This document shows positions 43,539-53,448 of a stretch of DNA of 64,000 nucleotides, one piece after another (the first letter of the stretch is position 1; each line of letters starts with the position of its first letter). The notes under the pieces are model-generated. The model searched no databases. It was not told the DNA's origin and was given only the letters and a program-made list of their open reading frames with translations. Source of the stretch: Arthrobacter stackebrandtii. GTDB lineage: Bacteria > Actinomycetota > Actinomycetes > Actinomycetales > Micrococcaceae. The stretch spans positions 682,001 through 746,000 of the forward strand of contig NZ_JAGIOI010000001.1 in the NCBI RefSeq assembly GCF_017876675.1. The letters are read 5' to 3'. Position numbers and translations under genes: made by a program.

Positions 43539-44996
43539 ATGGCATACGTTGCCGGAGTCGACTCCTCGACCCAAAGTTGCAAAGTTGTTGTGGTGGATTC
43601 CGGCACCGGCGCCACGGTCCGCGAAGGCAAGGCGGCCCATCCGGACGGCACGGAGATTGACCCGCGCCACTGGTGGGATGCGCTGCAGGCCGCCATGCAC
43701 GACGCCGGCGGGCTGGCTGACGTGTCCGCCGTCGCCGTTGCGGGCCAACAGCACGGGATGGTCCTGTTGGACTCGGACGGGCAGGTGGTCCGTCCCGCCT
43801 TGCTGTGGAACGACACCCGCTCCGCCCCGTCCGCCGAGGACCTCGTGGCCGAGGTGGGCGCCGCGGAGCTGGCCGCCCGCTGCGGCTCCGTCCCCGTCGC
43901 TTCCCTGACCATCACGAAGGTCCGCTGGGTCCGCGACAACGAGCCGGAAAACGCCGCCCGTGTTGCCGCCGTCGCACTCCCCCACGACTGGCTTTCCTGG
44001 CGCCTGCGCGGCTTCGGCCCCGTGGGCGAAAGCCCGCTGGGCCCGGACCTGGACCAGCTGGCCACTGACCGTTCCGACGCGTCCGGAACCGGATACTGGT
44101 CGCCGGCCGCCGGCAGCTATGACCTGGAACTGTTCCAGCTCGCCTTCGGCCGGACCGCACGCGAGGCCGGTTCACCGCGGGACGGTGCCGTGGTCCTGCC
44201 CCGCGTCGCAGCCCCAGACGAATCCATCGGCACCGTCCATCCCAGCCTGTTCAATGCCGCGCCCGACGGCGTCCGGCTGGCGGCAGGTGCCGGCGACAAC
44301 GCCGCGGGCGCCCTGGGCCTGGGCGCCGCGGCAGGCGACGTGGTGGTGTCCGTGGGGACAAGCGGCACCGTTTTTGCCGTCGCCGAGGCCCCGGGCAGCG
44401 ACCCCACGGGGACCATCGCCGGCTTCGCCGACGCCTCCGGCGCGTACCTGCCGATCGCCGTCACCCTCAATGCGGCGCGCGTGCTCGGTTCCGTCTCCAC
44501 GCTGCTCGGCGTCACCTTTGACGAGTTTGCGGACCTGGCGCTGGCTGCCCAACCCGGCAGTGCCGGCGTCGTGCTGGTCCCCTATTTTGAGGGCGAGCGC
44601 ACCCCCAACCTGCCGGATGCCAAGGCCAGCTTCCACGGCCTGAGCATCGCCTCGACCACGCGGGAGAACATTTCCCGGGCCGCGATCGAGGGCATGCTGT
44701 GCGGGCTGGCCGGAGGGCTCGAGGCGATTGTGGACAGCGGGGTTGAGGCGAAGCGGCTGCTGCTGATTGGCGGAGCCGTGCAGAATCCGGCGGTGCAGGC
44801 GGTGGCGGGGCAGGTCTTCGACGTGCCCGTCGTCATTCCCTCGCCGGGCGAGTATGTGGCCCGAGGCGCCGCGGTGCAGGCGGCCTGGATGTTGGCCGGC
44901 TCCCGTCCGGACTGGCCCCTGGAGACTGCACCTGCCCCGGCCTCCGACCATCACCCGGAGATCCTGGCGAACTACAAGGCGGCTGCCGGCCGCTGA
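43539..44996 (+). CDS. xylB: xylulokinase
   Basis: A 485-residue FGGY-family kinase phosphorylating D-xylulose. N-terminal GVDSSTQSCKVVVVD, AVAGQQHGMVLLD (MH motif region), VRPALLWNDTRS, and C-terminal GGAVQNPAVQAVAGQVF and EYVARGAAVQAA. Starts 2 bp after xylA, so translationally linked. The product xylulose-5-phosphate enters the pentose phosphate pathway. Confidence 0.95.
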   Translation: MAYVAGVDSSTQSCKVVVVDSGTGATVREGKAAHPDGTEIDPRHWWDALQAAMHDAGGLADVSAVAVAGQQHGMVLLDSDGQVVRPALLWNDTRSAPSAEDLVAEVGAAELAARCGSVPVASLTITKVRWVRDNEPENAARVAAVALPHDWLSWRLRGFGPVGESPLGPDLDQLATDRSDASGTGYWSPAAGSYDLELFQLAFGRTAREAGSPRDGAVVLPRVAAPDESIGTVHPSLFNAAPDGVRLAAGAGDNAAGALGLGAAAGDVVVSVGTSGTVFAVAEAPGSDPTGTIAGFADASGAYLPIAVTLNAARVLGSVSTLLGVTFDEFADLALAAQPGSAGVVLVPYFEGERTPNLPDAKASFHGLSIASTTRENISRAAIEGMLCGLAGGLEAIVDSGVEAKRLLLIGGAVQNPAVQAVAGQVFDVPVVIPSPGEYVARGAAVQAAWMLAGSRPDWPLETAPAPASDHHPEILANYKAAAGR

Positions 44997-45065
44997 GCAT
45001 TCCGCGGCCGGCAGTCCGGATCGACCGACACCACGTTGAAAGCACCCACCTTAGAGAGGTATTCC

Positions 45066-46238
45066 ATGACTGAAAAACCCAGGCCGCTGCGGGTGGCCAT
45101 GATCGGGGCAGGGTTCATGGGGGCCGCCCACTCCCAGGGCTGGCGCGTCGCCCCGCGTTTTTTCGAGCTGGACGCCACACCCGAAATGTCGCTGCTGGTG
45201 GGCCGCGACCCCGCCCGGACCCAGGCCGCCGCGGACCGGTGGGGCTGGGCGGAGACGTCCACGGACTGGCGCGAGGCAATTGCCCGCGACGACATTGACG
45301 TCATTGACATTGTCACCCCGGGTGATTCGCACGCGGAGATCGCCATCGCCGCGCTCGACGCCGGAAAGCACGTCATGTGCGAAAAGCCGCTTGCGAATTC
45401 GGTTGCGGAGGCGCAGGCCATGGCCGGCGCTGCTGCGCGGGCGGAAGCCCAGGGCGTCCTGTCCATGGTGGGGTTCACCTACCGGCGGGTGCCCGCCGCA
45501 ACACTGGCCCGGGACATGGTCGCCGCGGGCCGCATCGGCCAGATCCGGCAGGTCCGTGCCGCCTACCTGCAGGACTGGCTCTCGGATGAAAACAGCCCCA
45601 TGAGCTGGCGTCTGCAAAAGGACCGGGCAGGGTCCGGATCGCTGGGAGACATCGGCGCCCACGCCGTCGACCTTGCCCAGTTCATCACCGGGGTGGAACT
45701 GGAATCCGTCAGCGGCATCCTGGAGACCCTTGTTAAGGAGCGGCCGCTGGCGGCGGACTTCTCCGGCCTGTCGGGAACCGCCGGTGAGGGGCGCGGGGAA
45801 GTGACCGTGGACGACCTCGCCCTGTTTACCGGGCGGTTCAACGGCGGGTTCCTGGGCTCATTCGAGGCCACCCGGTTCAGCACGGGGCGCAAGAACGCGC
45901 TGCGGATCGAGGTGGCCGGGTCCAAGGGCGCCCTCAGCTTCGACCTGGAGCGCATGAACGAACTGGAGTTCTTTGACGCCACCGCGCCCGCGGCCGAGCA
46001 GGGCTTCAAGACCATCATCGTCACCGAGGCGGAGCACCCCTACATGGCCGCATGGTGGCCGGCGGGGCACACGATCGGCTACGAGCACGGCTTTTCGCAC
46101 CAGGCGCACGACTTTGTGCAGGCGGTTGCCTCAGGCACCGCACCCTCGCCGTCGTTCGCCGACGGGCTGCAGGTGCAGCGGGTCCTGGCCGCCGTCGAGG
46201 CCAGCGCCGGCGCCGGCAGCGCGTGGACCACCGTTTAA
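45066..46238 (+). CDS. Gfo/Idh/MocA-family oxidoreductase
   Basis: A 390-residue NAD(P)-dependent sugar or cyclitol dehydrogenase. Rossmann motif [14 protein letters not shown] at the N-terminus, the family EKPLANS, and the active-site [19 protein letters not shown] 45066 has GAGAGG upstream. In an apparent operon with xylAB and the epimerase that follows; acts on a sugar, inositol or 1,5-anhydro sugar, unknown which. Not a classical xylose dehydrogenase by context, since the isomerase route is present. Confidence 0.87.
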   Translation: MTEKPRPLRVAMIGAGFMGAAHSQGWRVAPRFFELDATPEMSLLVGRDPARTQAAADRWGWAETSTDWREAIARDDIDVIDIVTPGDSHAEIAIAALDAGKHVMCEKPLANSVAEAQAMAGAAARAEAQGVLSMVGFTYRRVPAATLARDMVAAGRIGQIRQVRAAYLQDWLSDENSPMSWRLQKDRAGSGSLGDIGAHAVDLAQFITGVELESVSGILETLVKERPLAADFSGLSGTAGEGRGEVTVDDLALFTGRFNGGFLGSFEATRFSTGRKNALRIEVAGSKGALSFDLERMNELEFFDATAPAAEQGFKTIIVTEAEHPYMAAWWPAGHTIGYEHGFSHQAHDFVQAVASGTAPSPSFADGLQVQRVLAAVEASAGAGSAWTTV

Positions 46239-46266
46239 TTGCCCACCAAGCATTGAGGAGACTGAA

Positions 46267-47268
46267 GTGAGCCGACCGATTACCCTGTTCACCGGCCAGT
46301 GGGCCGACCTGCCGCTGGAGGAAGTGGCCAAGCTGGCGTCCGGCTGGGGCTACGACGGGCTGGAAATTGCCTGCTGGGGCGACCACCTGGACCCCTGGCG
46401 CTGGGACGATGAAGAGTACGTGGCAGGCAAGCTGGCCCTGCTGGCGAAGTACAACTTGAAGGTCCACGCGATCTCCAACCACCTCAAGGGCCAGGCCGTG
46501 TGCGATGACCCCATTGACCAGCGCCACCGCGACATTCTCCCCGACATTGTGTGGGGAGACGGCGACCCCGAGGGCGTGCGCCGGCGGGCCGCGGAGGAAA
46601 TGAAGAACACGGCACGCCTGGCCGCGAAGTTGGGCGTGAAGACCGTGGTCGGCTTCACCGGGTCCTCGATCTGGAAGTACGTGGCCATGTTCCCGCCCGT
46701 TTCGCAGGAGCTCATCGACGCCGGCTACCAGGACTTTGCCGACCGCTGGAACCCCATCCTGGACGTCTTCGACGAAGTTGGCGTCCGCTACGCCCACGAA
46801 GTGCACCCGTCCGAGATTGCGTACGACTACTGGACCACCAAGCGCACGCTGGCGGCCATCGGCCACCGCGAGGCGTTCGCCCTGAACTGGGACCCCAGCC
46901 ACTTCATGTGGCAGCAGCTGAACCCGGTGGACTTCATCCTGGAATTTGCGGACCGGATCATCCATGTGGACTGCAAGGACGTGAAGCTGCGCCTGGGCAA
47001 CGGCCGCAACGGCGTGTTGGGCTCGCACCTGGCCTGGGCGGACCTGAACCGCGGCTGGGACTTCGTCTCAACCGGACGCGGCGACGTTCCCTGGGAAGCC
47101 AGTTTCCGTGCACTGAACCAGATCGGCTACGACGGCCCCATCTCAGTGGAGTGGGAAGACGCCGGCATGGACAGGCTGCTGGGTGCACCGGAGGCCCTGG
47201 ACTTCGTCAGGCGCAACGCCTTCGCCGCCCCGGACGCCGCCTTTGATGCAGCGTTCAAGTCCCAGTAG
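46267..47268 (+). CDS. TIM-barrel sugar isomerase/epimerase
   Basis: A 333-residue xylose-isomerase-like TIM barrel (AP endonuclease family 2). Metal-ligand segments: [31 protein letters not shown] (Glu and His), [18 protein letters not shown] and [14 protein letters not shown] 46267 with GAGGAG seven bases upstream. Commonly found together with Gfo/Idh/MocA enzymes, with which it probably works in sequence (3-keto sugar chemistry is one option). Substrate unknown. Confidence 0.85.
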   Translation: MSRPITLFTGQWADLPLEEVAKLASGWGYDGLEIACWGDHLDPWRWDDEEYVAGKLALLAKYNLKVHAISNHLKGQAVCDDPIDQRHRDILPDIVWGDGDPEGVRRRAAEEMKNTARLAAKLGVKTVVGFTGSSIWKYVAMFPPVSQELIDAGYQDFADRWNPILDVFDEVGVRYAHEVHPSEIAYDYWTTKRTLAAIGHREAFALNWDPSHFMWQQLNPVDFILEFADRIIHVDCKDVKLRLGNGRNGVLGSHLAWADLNRGWDFVSTGRGDVPWEASFRALNQIGYDGPISVEWEDAGMDRLLGAPEALDFVRRNAFAAPDAAFDAAFKSQ

Positions 47269-47290
47269 GCGCCTCCTTCCGTCATGAAGA

Positions 47291-47339
47291 CGGCCCGCAC
47301 CGGGGCTTCCAGTACCCTCGGGTAATATGGTGCGGGCCG
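47291..47339. terminator. nested hairpin between the xylose operon and its regulator
   Basis: CGGCCCGCACC (47291-47301) pairs perfectly with GGTGCGGGCCG (47329-47339). Inside the 27-base loop is TACCC-TC-GGGTA (47313-47324) followed by TAATAT, a possible -10. It is both a likely terminator for the upstream genes and part of the promoter of the ROK gene. Confidence 0.55.
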
Positions 47340-47375
47340 CTTTCCCTAGCAAGCGTGTCGAAAGAGGTGGTTTGA

Positions 47376-48617
47376 GTGGCAGTACCCGAGCTTTCCCCAG
47401 CAAAGCACTCGCGCAGGGGCAACAACCTCGACGACGTCCGGCGCACCAACCTTGCCATTGTGCTGAACCTGGCCCATGTTCAGGGCCGCCTCTCCCGGGC
47501 CGATGTCACCCGGACCACGGGGCTGAACCGCTCCACCATTGCCGGACTCGTGGCCGAGCTGGTGACGCTGGGCCTGGTGGAAGAGCAGGAACCCGGCGCC
47601 ACGCACCACGCCGGCCGGCCCAGCCCCATCATCGTCCCGCGCGAGGACGTCGTGGCGATCGCCGTCAACCCTGAAATCGACGCCGTGACCATTGGCCTGG
47701 TGTCCCTCTCCGGCAAGGTCCTGAAGCGGATCCGCTACGACACCGCCCGCGTGCCCACGCCGGAGGAAGTCGTGAACATTGTGGCTGCTGTGGTCGCCGG
47801 CATGCGCGGGGAACTTGAAGCCTCCTTCCGCACGGTCGGCGTCGGCGTGGCCGTGCCCGGCCTGGTCCGCGAGCACGACGGCGAAGTGGTCCTGGCCCCG
47901 CACCTGGACTGGCACAGTGTTCCCCTGTCGGCCATGCTTGCCCAGGCGCTGGACTTGCCCGTCACCGTGGCCAACGACGCCTCCACCGGCCTCATGGCCG
48001 AGAGCATCTACGGTGCCGGCCGCGACGCCCGGGACCACATCTACCTCAACGGCGGCGCCAGCGGCATCGGCGGCGGCATCTCCGTGGGCGGCTCCCCCAT
48101 GACCGGGGCCACCGGCTTTGCCGGCGAAATCGGGCATGTCCTGGTCAACTCCGGCGGCGTGCTGTGCCACTGCGGGCGCACCGGCTGCCTCGAGACGGAG
48201 GTCCGGCAGGCCCCGCTGCTGGCAGCCCTGGGCCTGGGCACCGCCGAGATTGAAAAGCTGGATGAAACGCTGCTGGGGCAGTTCGAAAAGGGGCCGTCTC
48301 CCGAGCTGGTGGAACTGGTACACCGGCAGGTTGATTTCCTCTCGGAATCGCTGGCCAGCATGGTCAACGTGTTCAACCCGGAGTTGGTCATCCTGGGCGG
48401 CTTCCTTGGCACGCTCTACGCCACGGATCCGGAACGGCTGGAGGCCGAGGTGAAGTCCAAGGCCATGGCGGGGCCCCGCGACGACGTCCGTTTCACCCGC
48501 GCGGCACTGGGCCTGGACCTGTTGCTGGTGGGTGCTGCCCAGCAGGCGTTCGCCCCGGTGCTGGCCGACCCCGCCAGCATCGCCGACGCCGGCCGCGGCA
48601 CGGAGGCCATCGGCTGA
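47376..48617 (+). CDS. ROK-family transcriptional regulator, XylR-like
   Basis: A 413-residue repressor. HTH about residues 25-75 (GRLSRADVTRTTGLNRSTIA, then GLVAEL), ROK domain with TVANDASTGLMAE, sugar-binding GFAGEIGHVLVN and zinc motif CHCGRTGC. GTG 47376 has AGAGGTGG just upstream. Placed at the end of the xylose block, it is likely the xylose-responsive repressor of xylAB; no operator was confirmed. Confidence 0.88.
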   Translation: MAVPELSPAKHSRRGNNLDDVRRTNLAIVLNLAHVQGRLSRADVTRTTGLNRSTIAGLVAELVTLGLVEEQEPGATHHAGRPSPIIVPREDVVAIAVNPEIDAVTIGLVSLSGKVLKRIRYDTARVPTPEEVVNIVAAVVAGMRGELEASFRTVGVGVAVPGLVREHDGEVVLAPHLDWHSVPLSAMLAQALDLPVTVANDASTGLMAESIYGAGRDARDHIYLNGGASGIGGGISVGGSPMTGATGFAGEIGHVLVNSGGVLCHCGRTGCLETEVRQAPLLAALGLGTAEIEKLDETLLGQFEKGPSPELVELVHRQVDFLSESLASMVNVFNPELVILGGFLGTLYATDPERLEAEVKSKAMAGPRDDVRFTRAALGLDLLLVGAAQQAFAPVLADPASIADAGRGTEAIG

Positions 48618-48700
48618 CACCCGGCGGACCCCCTCGCTGACACCGGCCGCCGCGCACCTCGCTGCGCTCACCGGCAAAACTCTGGCATTCTGGAACCATC

Positions 48701-49315
48701 ATGACTATTGCCCCCGACACCACTCGCCGCGCCATCTATTCCACACCCACGCGCGTGCTGGGTGTGGTGGCCATGGCCCTGTGCGCCTTCTTCACGCTCA
48801 ACCTGCTGCTGACCGGCAGCGCCGCCTCCATCTGGCAGTTCCTCCCCTGGCTGCTGCTCGCCGGCTGGGCGTTCTACGTCCTCCTGTGGCGCCCATGCCT
48901 CATTGTTGCCCCTGACGGCCTGCGCGTCATCAACATCCTGCGCGGGCACACCATCCCGTTCAGCGAGCTCACCGCCATGCGCGTGCTGCAAACCGTCAGC
49001 TTCGACACCACCGGCGGCCGCATCCCCAGCTGGGGCGCCCCCGGTGCCGGAAAGCTCGGCCCGAAGATCTCCACCGGCACCGACGGCAGCCGCAACGCTT
49101 CAGTCCCCCTCACCCAGGCGGCAGTCCAGAACGCCTGGGACGCCTGGGAGCGTGCGGGGCACCATCCCGCGCCCGACGCCGAAGCCCCCTCCGCGGACCA
49201 CCCCGCCTCCCAGCCCGGCCAGGCCGGGAAGGTGGAGTCCCGCTGGAACCTGCCGGCCGCCGTCGCGGGTGTCCTTTTGGCGGTGCTGGCCCTGGTGAGC
49301 GCACTGGCCCCTTAA
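48701..49315 (+). CDS. PH-like domain membrane protein
   Basis: A 204-residue membrane protein. Two helices at about residues 18-60 form a hairpin, followed by a bacterial PH-like domain (RPCLIVAPDGLRVINILRGH, then TIPFSELTAMRV) of the bPH_6 type common in actinobacteria. A Pro/Ala-rich linker leads to a third helix at the C-terminus (about 183-203). Role unknown; monocistronic, ending at a strong bidirectional terminator. Confidence 0.75.
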   Translation: MTIAPDTTRRAIYSTPTRVLGVVAMALCAFFTLNLLLTGSAASIWQFLPWLLLAGWAFYVLLWRPCLIVAPDGLRVINILRGHTIPFSELTAMRVLQTVSFDTTGGRIPSWGAPGAGKLGPKISTGTDGSRNASVPLTQAAVQNAWDAWERAGHHPAPDAEAPSADHPASQPGQAGKVESRWNLPAAVAGVLLAVLALVSALAP

Positions 49316-49323
49316 ACGCCGAC

Positions 49324-49383
49324 GACGTGGCAAAGCGGCGGGCGTAGGGGAAATTTCCCCTACGCCCGCCAGCTTGCCACGTC
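49324..49383. terminator. 60-bp bidirectional terminator
   Basis: GACGTGGCAA (49324-49333) and a 17-bp arm at 49337-49353 (GGCGGGCGTAGGGGAAA) pair exactly with 49354-49370 and 49374-49383; only the 3x3 AGC/AGC bulge is unpaired. The A/T tract at the tip and convergent genes on both sides (48701 plus, 49399 minus) point to bidirectional termination. Confidence 0.8.
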
Positions 49384-49398
49384 CCCGGTGGGCGCGGG

Positions 49399-51123
49399 TC
49401 AGCCCTTGAAGCCCACGGTGGTCCAGTCGATGGATTCGAACTGGGCTGCGCCGTAGTTGACCAGGTCGGTCCGCACGCCGAGGGTGTTCGGGGTGGGGGT
49501 CAGCGGGATGACGGGCGTGTAGGCGAAGATCGTCTTGTCGATCTCGTTGGCCAGTGCAATCCGCTTTTCCGGGTCGAGTTCGGCGTTGGCCGCAGCCCAC
49601 ATGTCGCCCAGCTTCTCGTCCGTGATGCCGGAGAAGTTCTGGCCGGCGTCGGCGGGGTAGAAGATGGATTCGGTGGAGGCGATGGGGTACGCGGTGCCCG
49701 ACCAGGCGAAGCCGGTCAGTTCAAAGTTGGACTTGAGCACGTAGTCGGAGAAGAACTTGTCGGCCGGGACCGTGTTGTTCTTCAGCGTGATGCCCACGGC
49801 CTTCAGGTTGGCCTGGATCTGCTTGAAGATCTGCTCCGAGACTGGGTTGTTGGCGTCCAGGGTGTAGGCGATCTCCAGCTTGGCGCCGTCCTTCTCCATG
49901 AGACCGTCGGAGCCCTTGGTGTAGCCGGCTTCCTTCAGCAGCGCCTCGGACTTGGCGGTGTCGTAGCCGATGATGGCGGTGGCGTTGTCCTCGTACCCCT
50001 TCTGGCCGGGCATGAAGATGTAGCTGTTCTGGCTGGCCACCGGTGCGCCGATCGGGCTCAGGCGGCTGGCCGAAATGGTGTCGCGGTCAATGGCGCGGGC
50101 CACTGCCTGGCGGACCTTGACGTCGGCCAGCGGTCCCTTGGAGCCGTTCATGGTGACGTGGTTCCAGGTCAGGCCGCCGGACTGCTGGACGGCACCGTCG
50201 GCACGCTTCTTCGCGGTTTCGTAGTTGTCCTTGTTGGTGCCGATGCTGAACGCGTCGAGTTCCTTGTTCGCGTAGGCCTGGGCCAGCGCGTCACGGGAGA
50301 CGACCTTCATGATGATCTTTTCCAGCTTGGGCTTCTGGCCCCACCACTTCTCGTTCGGGACGAGGGTGATGACCTGGCCGGCGGCGTCAACCTTGTCCAC
50401 CTTGAAGGGTCCGCTGGAGGGCAGCGGCTTGGACTTGTAGCCCTCGTTGAACGCGGTCACGTCGGAGGCGACGGCGGCGGGCAGCACTGCTGTCTGGGCC
50501 GAGCCGGCGGTGCTGCCGCCCAGGATGGAGGGCCAGTCGGCGTTCTTGTTCTTGAACGTCATCTTGAAGTCGAAGTCGGTGTCGCCCTTGGTGACGGACT
50601 CGATGTCCTTGTACACGTTGTCGCCGACGATCTGGTAGTCCTTGTTGGAGCCGTTGTTGGCCTTGATCGTGGCGTCGTAGTCCTTCCAGGTGATGGGCGT
50701 GCCATCTTCCCAGACGGCCTTCGGGTTGAGCTTGACCTCAACCACCTGGGGATCGTCGCTGGCCAGCTTCACCTCGGTGGCGTAGTCGGGGTTGATTTCC
50801 CAGCCGCCGTCCACGGTGTTGACCACGGGCCCTCCCGTGGTGGGGTCGATGATCTGGGCTCCGGCCTTGACGTTGCCGTCAACCTGCATCGTGTTCCAGT
50901 TGTCGGGCATCTGGTCTACGGCCAGGTTCAGGGTTCCGCCGTCCTTGACGCTGGCGTAGTCTGCAACGGTCCATGCGGTGGTGGGCAGGGCTCCGGTTTC
51001 AGCAGCTCCCTTGCTGTTGTCCACGGTGGGCTTGTCGCTCCCGCCGCCGCCGGCGCTGCAGCCGGTGACAGTGAGGGCGAGTGCCAGTACTCCGGCCCCC
51101 ACCATCTGCTTCATGTGTTTCAT
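49399..51123 (-). CDS. oligopeptide-type ABC transporter binding lipoprotein
   Basis: A 574-residue family 5 solute-binding protein (DppA/OppA). Signal peptide and lipobox VTGC at about residue 22. Motifs GGTLNLAVDQMPDNWNTMQ and DVKVRQAVARAIDRD are typical. Encoded after the ATPase gene with a 78-bp gap holding a small inverted repeat. Ligand is a peptide or another larger solute; nickel and glycan binding also occur in the family. Confidence 0.9.
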   Translation of the reverse strand: MKHMKQMVGAGVLALALTVTGCSAGGGGSDKPTVDNSKGAAETGALPTTAWTVADYASVKDGGTLNLAVDQMPDNWNTMQVDGNVKAGAQIIDPTTGGPVVNTVDGGWEINPDYATEVKLASDDPQVVEVKLNPKAVWEDGTPITWKDYDATIKANNGSNKDYQIVGDNVYKDIESVTKGDTDFDFKMTFKNKNADWPSILGGSTAGSAQTAVLPAAVASDVTAFNEGYKSKPLPSSGPFKVDKVDAAGQVITLVPNEKWWGQKPKLEKIIMKVVSRDALAQAYANKELDAFSIGTNKDNYETAKKRADGAVQQSGGLTWNHVTMNGSKGPLADVKVRQAVARAIDRDTISASRLSPIGAPVASQNSYIFMPGQKGYEDNATAIIGYDTAKSEALLKEAGYTKGSDGLMEKDGAKLEIAYTLDANNPVSEQIFKQIQANLKAVGITLKNNTVPADKFFSDYVLKSNFELTGFAWSGTAYPIASTESIFYPADAGQNFSGITDEKLGDMWAAANAELDPEKRIALANEIDKTIFAYTPVIPLTPTPNTLGVRTDLVNYGAAQFESIDWTTVGFKG

Positions 51124-51201
51124 TTTTTCCTCCCATTGTGTTGCCTGCGGGCCCGGTCGGGGTCCTGGCAGGCTGGTTTTTGTGGTGAGACTTGTGTGGA
51201 T

Positions 51202-53448
51202 TCAGGGGCCGTCCGGCCCAATTTCATGCCCGACGGCGGGTCCCGGCCGGCTGCCCGCGGCCGCACCCATGAGCTCGATGTGCTCGGCGTGGTGGCAGGC
51301 CACCATGGCATGGCCCACCGGGCGCGGCTGGGGGTCCTGGTTGAGGCAGCGTTCCTGCCCTGCCGCATCCATCAGCTGGAACAGCGGGCAGCGGGTGCGG
51401 AAGTTGCAGCCCTTGATGTCGTCGGTGGGACTGGGCAGGTCTCCTTCCAGGATGATCCGGGTCCGGCTTCGCTCCAGCGTGGGGTCCGGCACGGGCACGG
51501 CCGACAGCAGCGCCCGGGTGTAGGGGTGGCTGGGGTTGTCGAAGATGTCCTCGGCCGGCCCGCTTTCCACAATCCGGCCCAGGTACATGACGGCCACGTT
51601 GTCCGCGATCTGGCGCACCACGGCGAGGTCGTGCGCCACGAACAGGTAGGACAGGCCCAGCTTCTCCTGCAGGTCCTGCAGGAGGTTGATGACACCGGCC
51701 TGGATGGAGACGTCCAGGGCGGAGACGGGTTCGTCCAGCACCACGATCTTGGGGTCGGTCACGAGCGCCCGGGCGATGCCGATGCGCTGGCGCTGGCCGC
51801 CGGAGAACTCGTGCGGGTAGCGGGAGGCCATGGACGGGTCCAGGCCCACCAGGTCCAGCACGGCCCGGACCTTCTCCAGCCGCTCCTTGGCGGAAATGCC
51901 ATGCACGGTGAGCGGTTCCGCCACCAGGTCCTGCACGGGAAGTCGGGGGTCCAGCGACGCCATGGGGTCCTGGAACACCACTGAGATGTCCCGCCGCAGT
52001 GCCTTGCGATCCCTGCCTGAAAGCGTGGAAACGTCCGTGCCGTTGATGCGCACCATGCCTGCCTGCGGCCTGGCCAGCTCCAGGATCTCCATGATGGTGG
52101 TGGACTTGCCGCAGCCCGACTCCCCCACCAGGCCCAGTGTCTGGCCGCTGCGGATGTCAAAGCTGACCCCGTCCACGGCCCGGACCGTGCCGATGGAGTG
52201 CTTGAAAACGGAGCCCTTGGTCAGCGGGAAGTGCCGCTGCAGCTGGTCCACCTCGAGGATCTTCGCCGGCTCCACCGCGGCCCGTTCCGCGGCCGCAACC
52301 GGCTCCGGAACGGGGTACAGGTGGTGGCGGTCCAGCACGCCGCCGGCAATCTCGGCCACACGCAGGCATGCCGAGGCGTTCAGCGGGTCCCCGGCAATGG
52401 CCGTCAGCGGCGGCTCGGTGGTGCGGCAGGCGTCAATGGCCACGGGGCAGCGCGGGGCAAAGGGGCACCCCGGCGCCAGGTTGCTCAGCAGCGGCGGCCG
52501 CCCCTCAAGCGGCACCAGCCGGGAGTGCCCGGCCGTGGCCAGGTTCGGCATGGAGCGCAGCAGGCCGATCGTGTACGGCATGGAGGGCTCGTGGAAGACC
52601 TGCTCCACGGTGCCGGTCTCCACAATCCGCCCGGCGTACATGACGGCGATCCGGTCCGCGTTGCCCGCCACCACGCCGAGGTCGTGGGTGATGAGCACGA
52701 CGGCGGCGCCCGTCAGTTCCTTCGCCGTCTGCAGCACCTCCAGGATCTGGGCCTGGATGGTGACGTCCAGCGCCGTCGTGGGCTCGTCGGCGATGATCAG
52801 CCGCGGGTTGTTGGCAATGGCGATCGCGATCATGGCGCGCTGGCGCATGCCGCCGGAAAATTCGTGCGGGAAGGACTGCGCCCGGCGCTCCGGGTTGGGG
52901 ATGCCCACCACCTTGAGCAGTTCCACGGCACGGGCGTTGGCGGCCAGCTTGGACAGCCCCTTGTCGTGGAGCGCCAGCGCCTCGGCAATCTGTGTCCCGA
53001 TCGTGTACACGGGGGTCAGCGCGGACAGCGGGTCCTGGAAGATGATGGAGATGCCGTCACCGCGCAGCCTGGACATGTCCTTGTCGCTGCGGCCCAGCAG
53101 GGACTTGCCCTCAAAGAGGATGTCGCCCTCCACCTTGGCCGACGACGGCAGCAGCCCCATGACCGCCAGCGAGGACACCGACTTGCCGGAACCGGACTCG
53201 CCCACGATCCCCAGGAATTCGCCCTCGTCCACATGGTAGTTGACCCCGCGCACTGCGGTCACCGCACCGCCGTGCTGCGGGAAGGTGACCTTCAGGTCCT
53301 TCACTTCCAGCAGCCGTCGCGGACTGTTCGACGGCGGATGGTTGGCTTGCGCTCCCGGCCCGGGCGCCGCCGTCGTGCTTGGCAGTCCGGTGCCGGCGCT
53401 TCCGGGGAGGGTGCTTCCGGGACGCTTGGTGGAGAGTTTTTCAGTCAC
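51202..53448 (-). CDS. fused DppD-DppF oligopeptide ABC ATPase
   Basis: A 748-residue chain with two complete ATPase modules. Module 1 (about residues 45-300): GESGSGKS, signature FSGGMRQRAMIAIAI, DEPTTALD, then the oligopeptide-type C-terminal cluster CPFAPRCPVAIDAC. Module 2 (about 400-650): GESGCGKST, FSGGQRQRIGIARAL, DEPVSALD, and CNFRTRCPL near the end. Both Cys clusters fit the Fe-S site of such ATPases. GTG 53448 overlaps the permease stop by 8 bp, with GGGAG upstream. Fusion is common in actinobacteria and replaces two separate proteins. Confidence 0.9.
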   Translation of the reverse strand: MTEKLSTKRPGSTLPGSAGTGLPSTTAAPGPGAQANHPPSNSPRRLLEVKDLKVTFPQHGGAVTAVRGVNYHVDEGEFLGIVGESGSGKSVSSLAVMGLLPSSAKVEGDILFEGKSLLGRSDKDMSRLRGDGISIIFQDPLSALTPVYTIGTQIAEALALHDKGLSKLAANARAVELLKVVGIPNPERRAQSFPHEFSGGMRQRAMIAIAIANNPRLIIADEPTTALDVTIQAQILEVLQTAKELTGAAVVLITHDLGVVAGNADRIAVMYAGRIVETGTVEQVFHEPSMPYTIGLLRSMPNLATAGHSRLVPLEGRPPLLSNLAPGCPFAPRCPVAIDACRTTEPPLTAIAGDPLNASACLRVAEIAGGVLDRHHLYPVPEPVAAAERAAVEPAKILEVDQLQRHFPLTKGSVFKHSIGTVRAVDGVSFDIRSGQTLGLVGESGCGKSTTIMEILELARPQAGMVRINGTDVSTLSGRDRKALRRDISVVFQDPMASLDPRLPVQDLVAEPLTVHGISAKERLEKVRAVLDLVGLDPSMASRYPHEFSGGQRQRIGIARALVTDPKIVVLDEPVSALDVSIQAGVINLLQDLQEKLGLSYLFVAHDLAVVRQIADNVAVMYLGRIVESGPAEDIFDNPSHPYTRALLSAVPVPDPTLERSRTRIILEGDLPSPTDDIKGCNFRTRCPLFQLMDAAGQERCLNQDPQPRPVGHAMVACHHAEHIELMGAAAGSRPGPAVGHEIGPDGP

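Noticed and set aside
50158-51984. A 608-codon plus-strand open frame across the peptide-binding protein and ATPase genes
   Set aside because: It runs across two real genes and their intergenic gap in antisense and has no recognisable domain.
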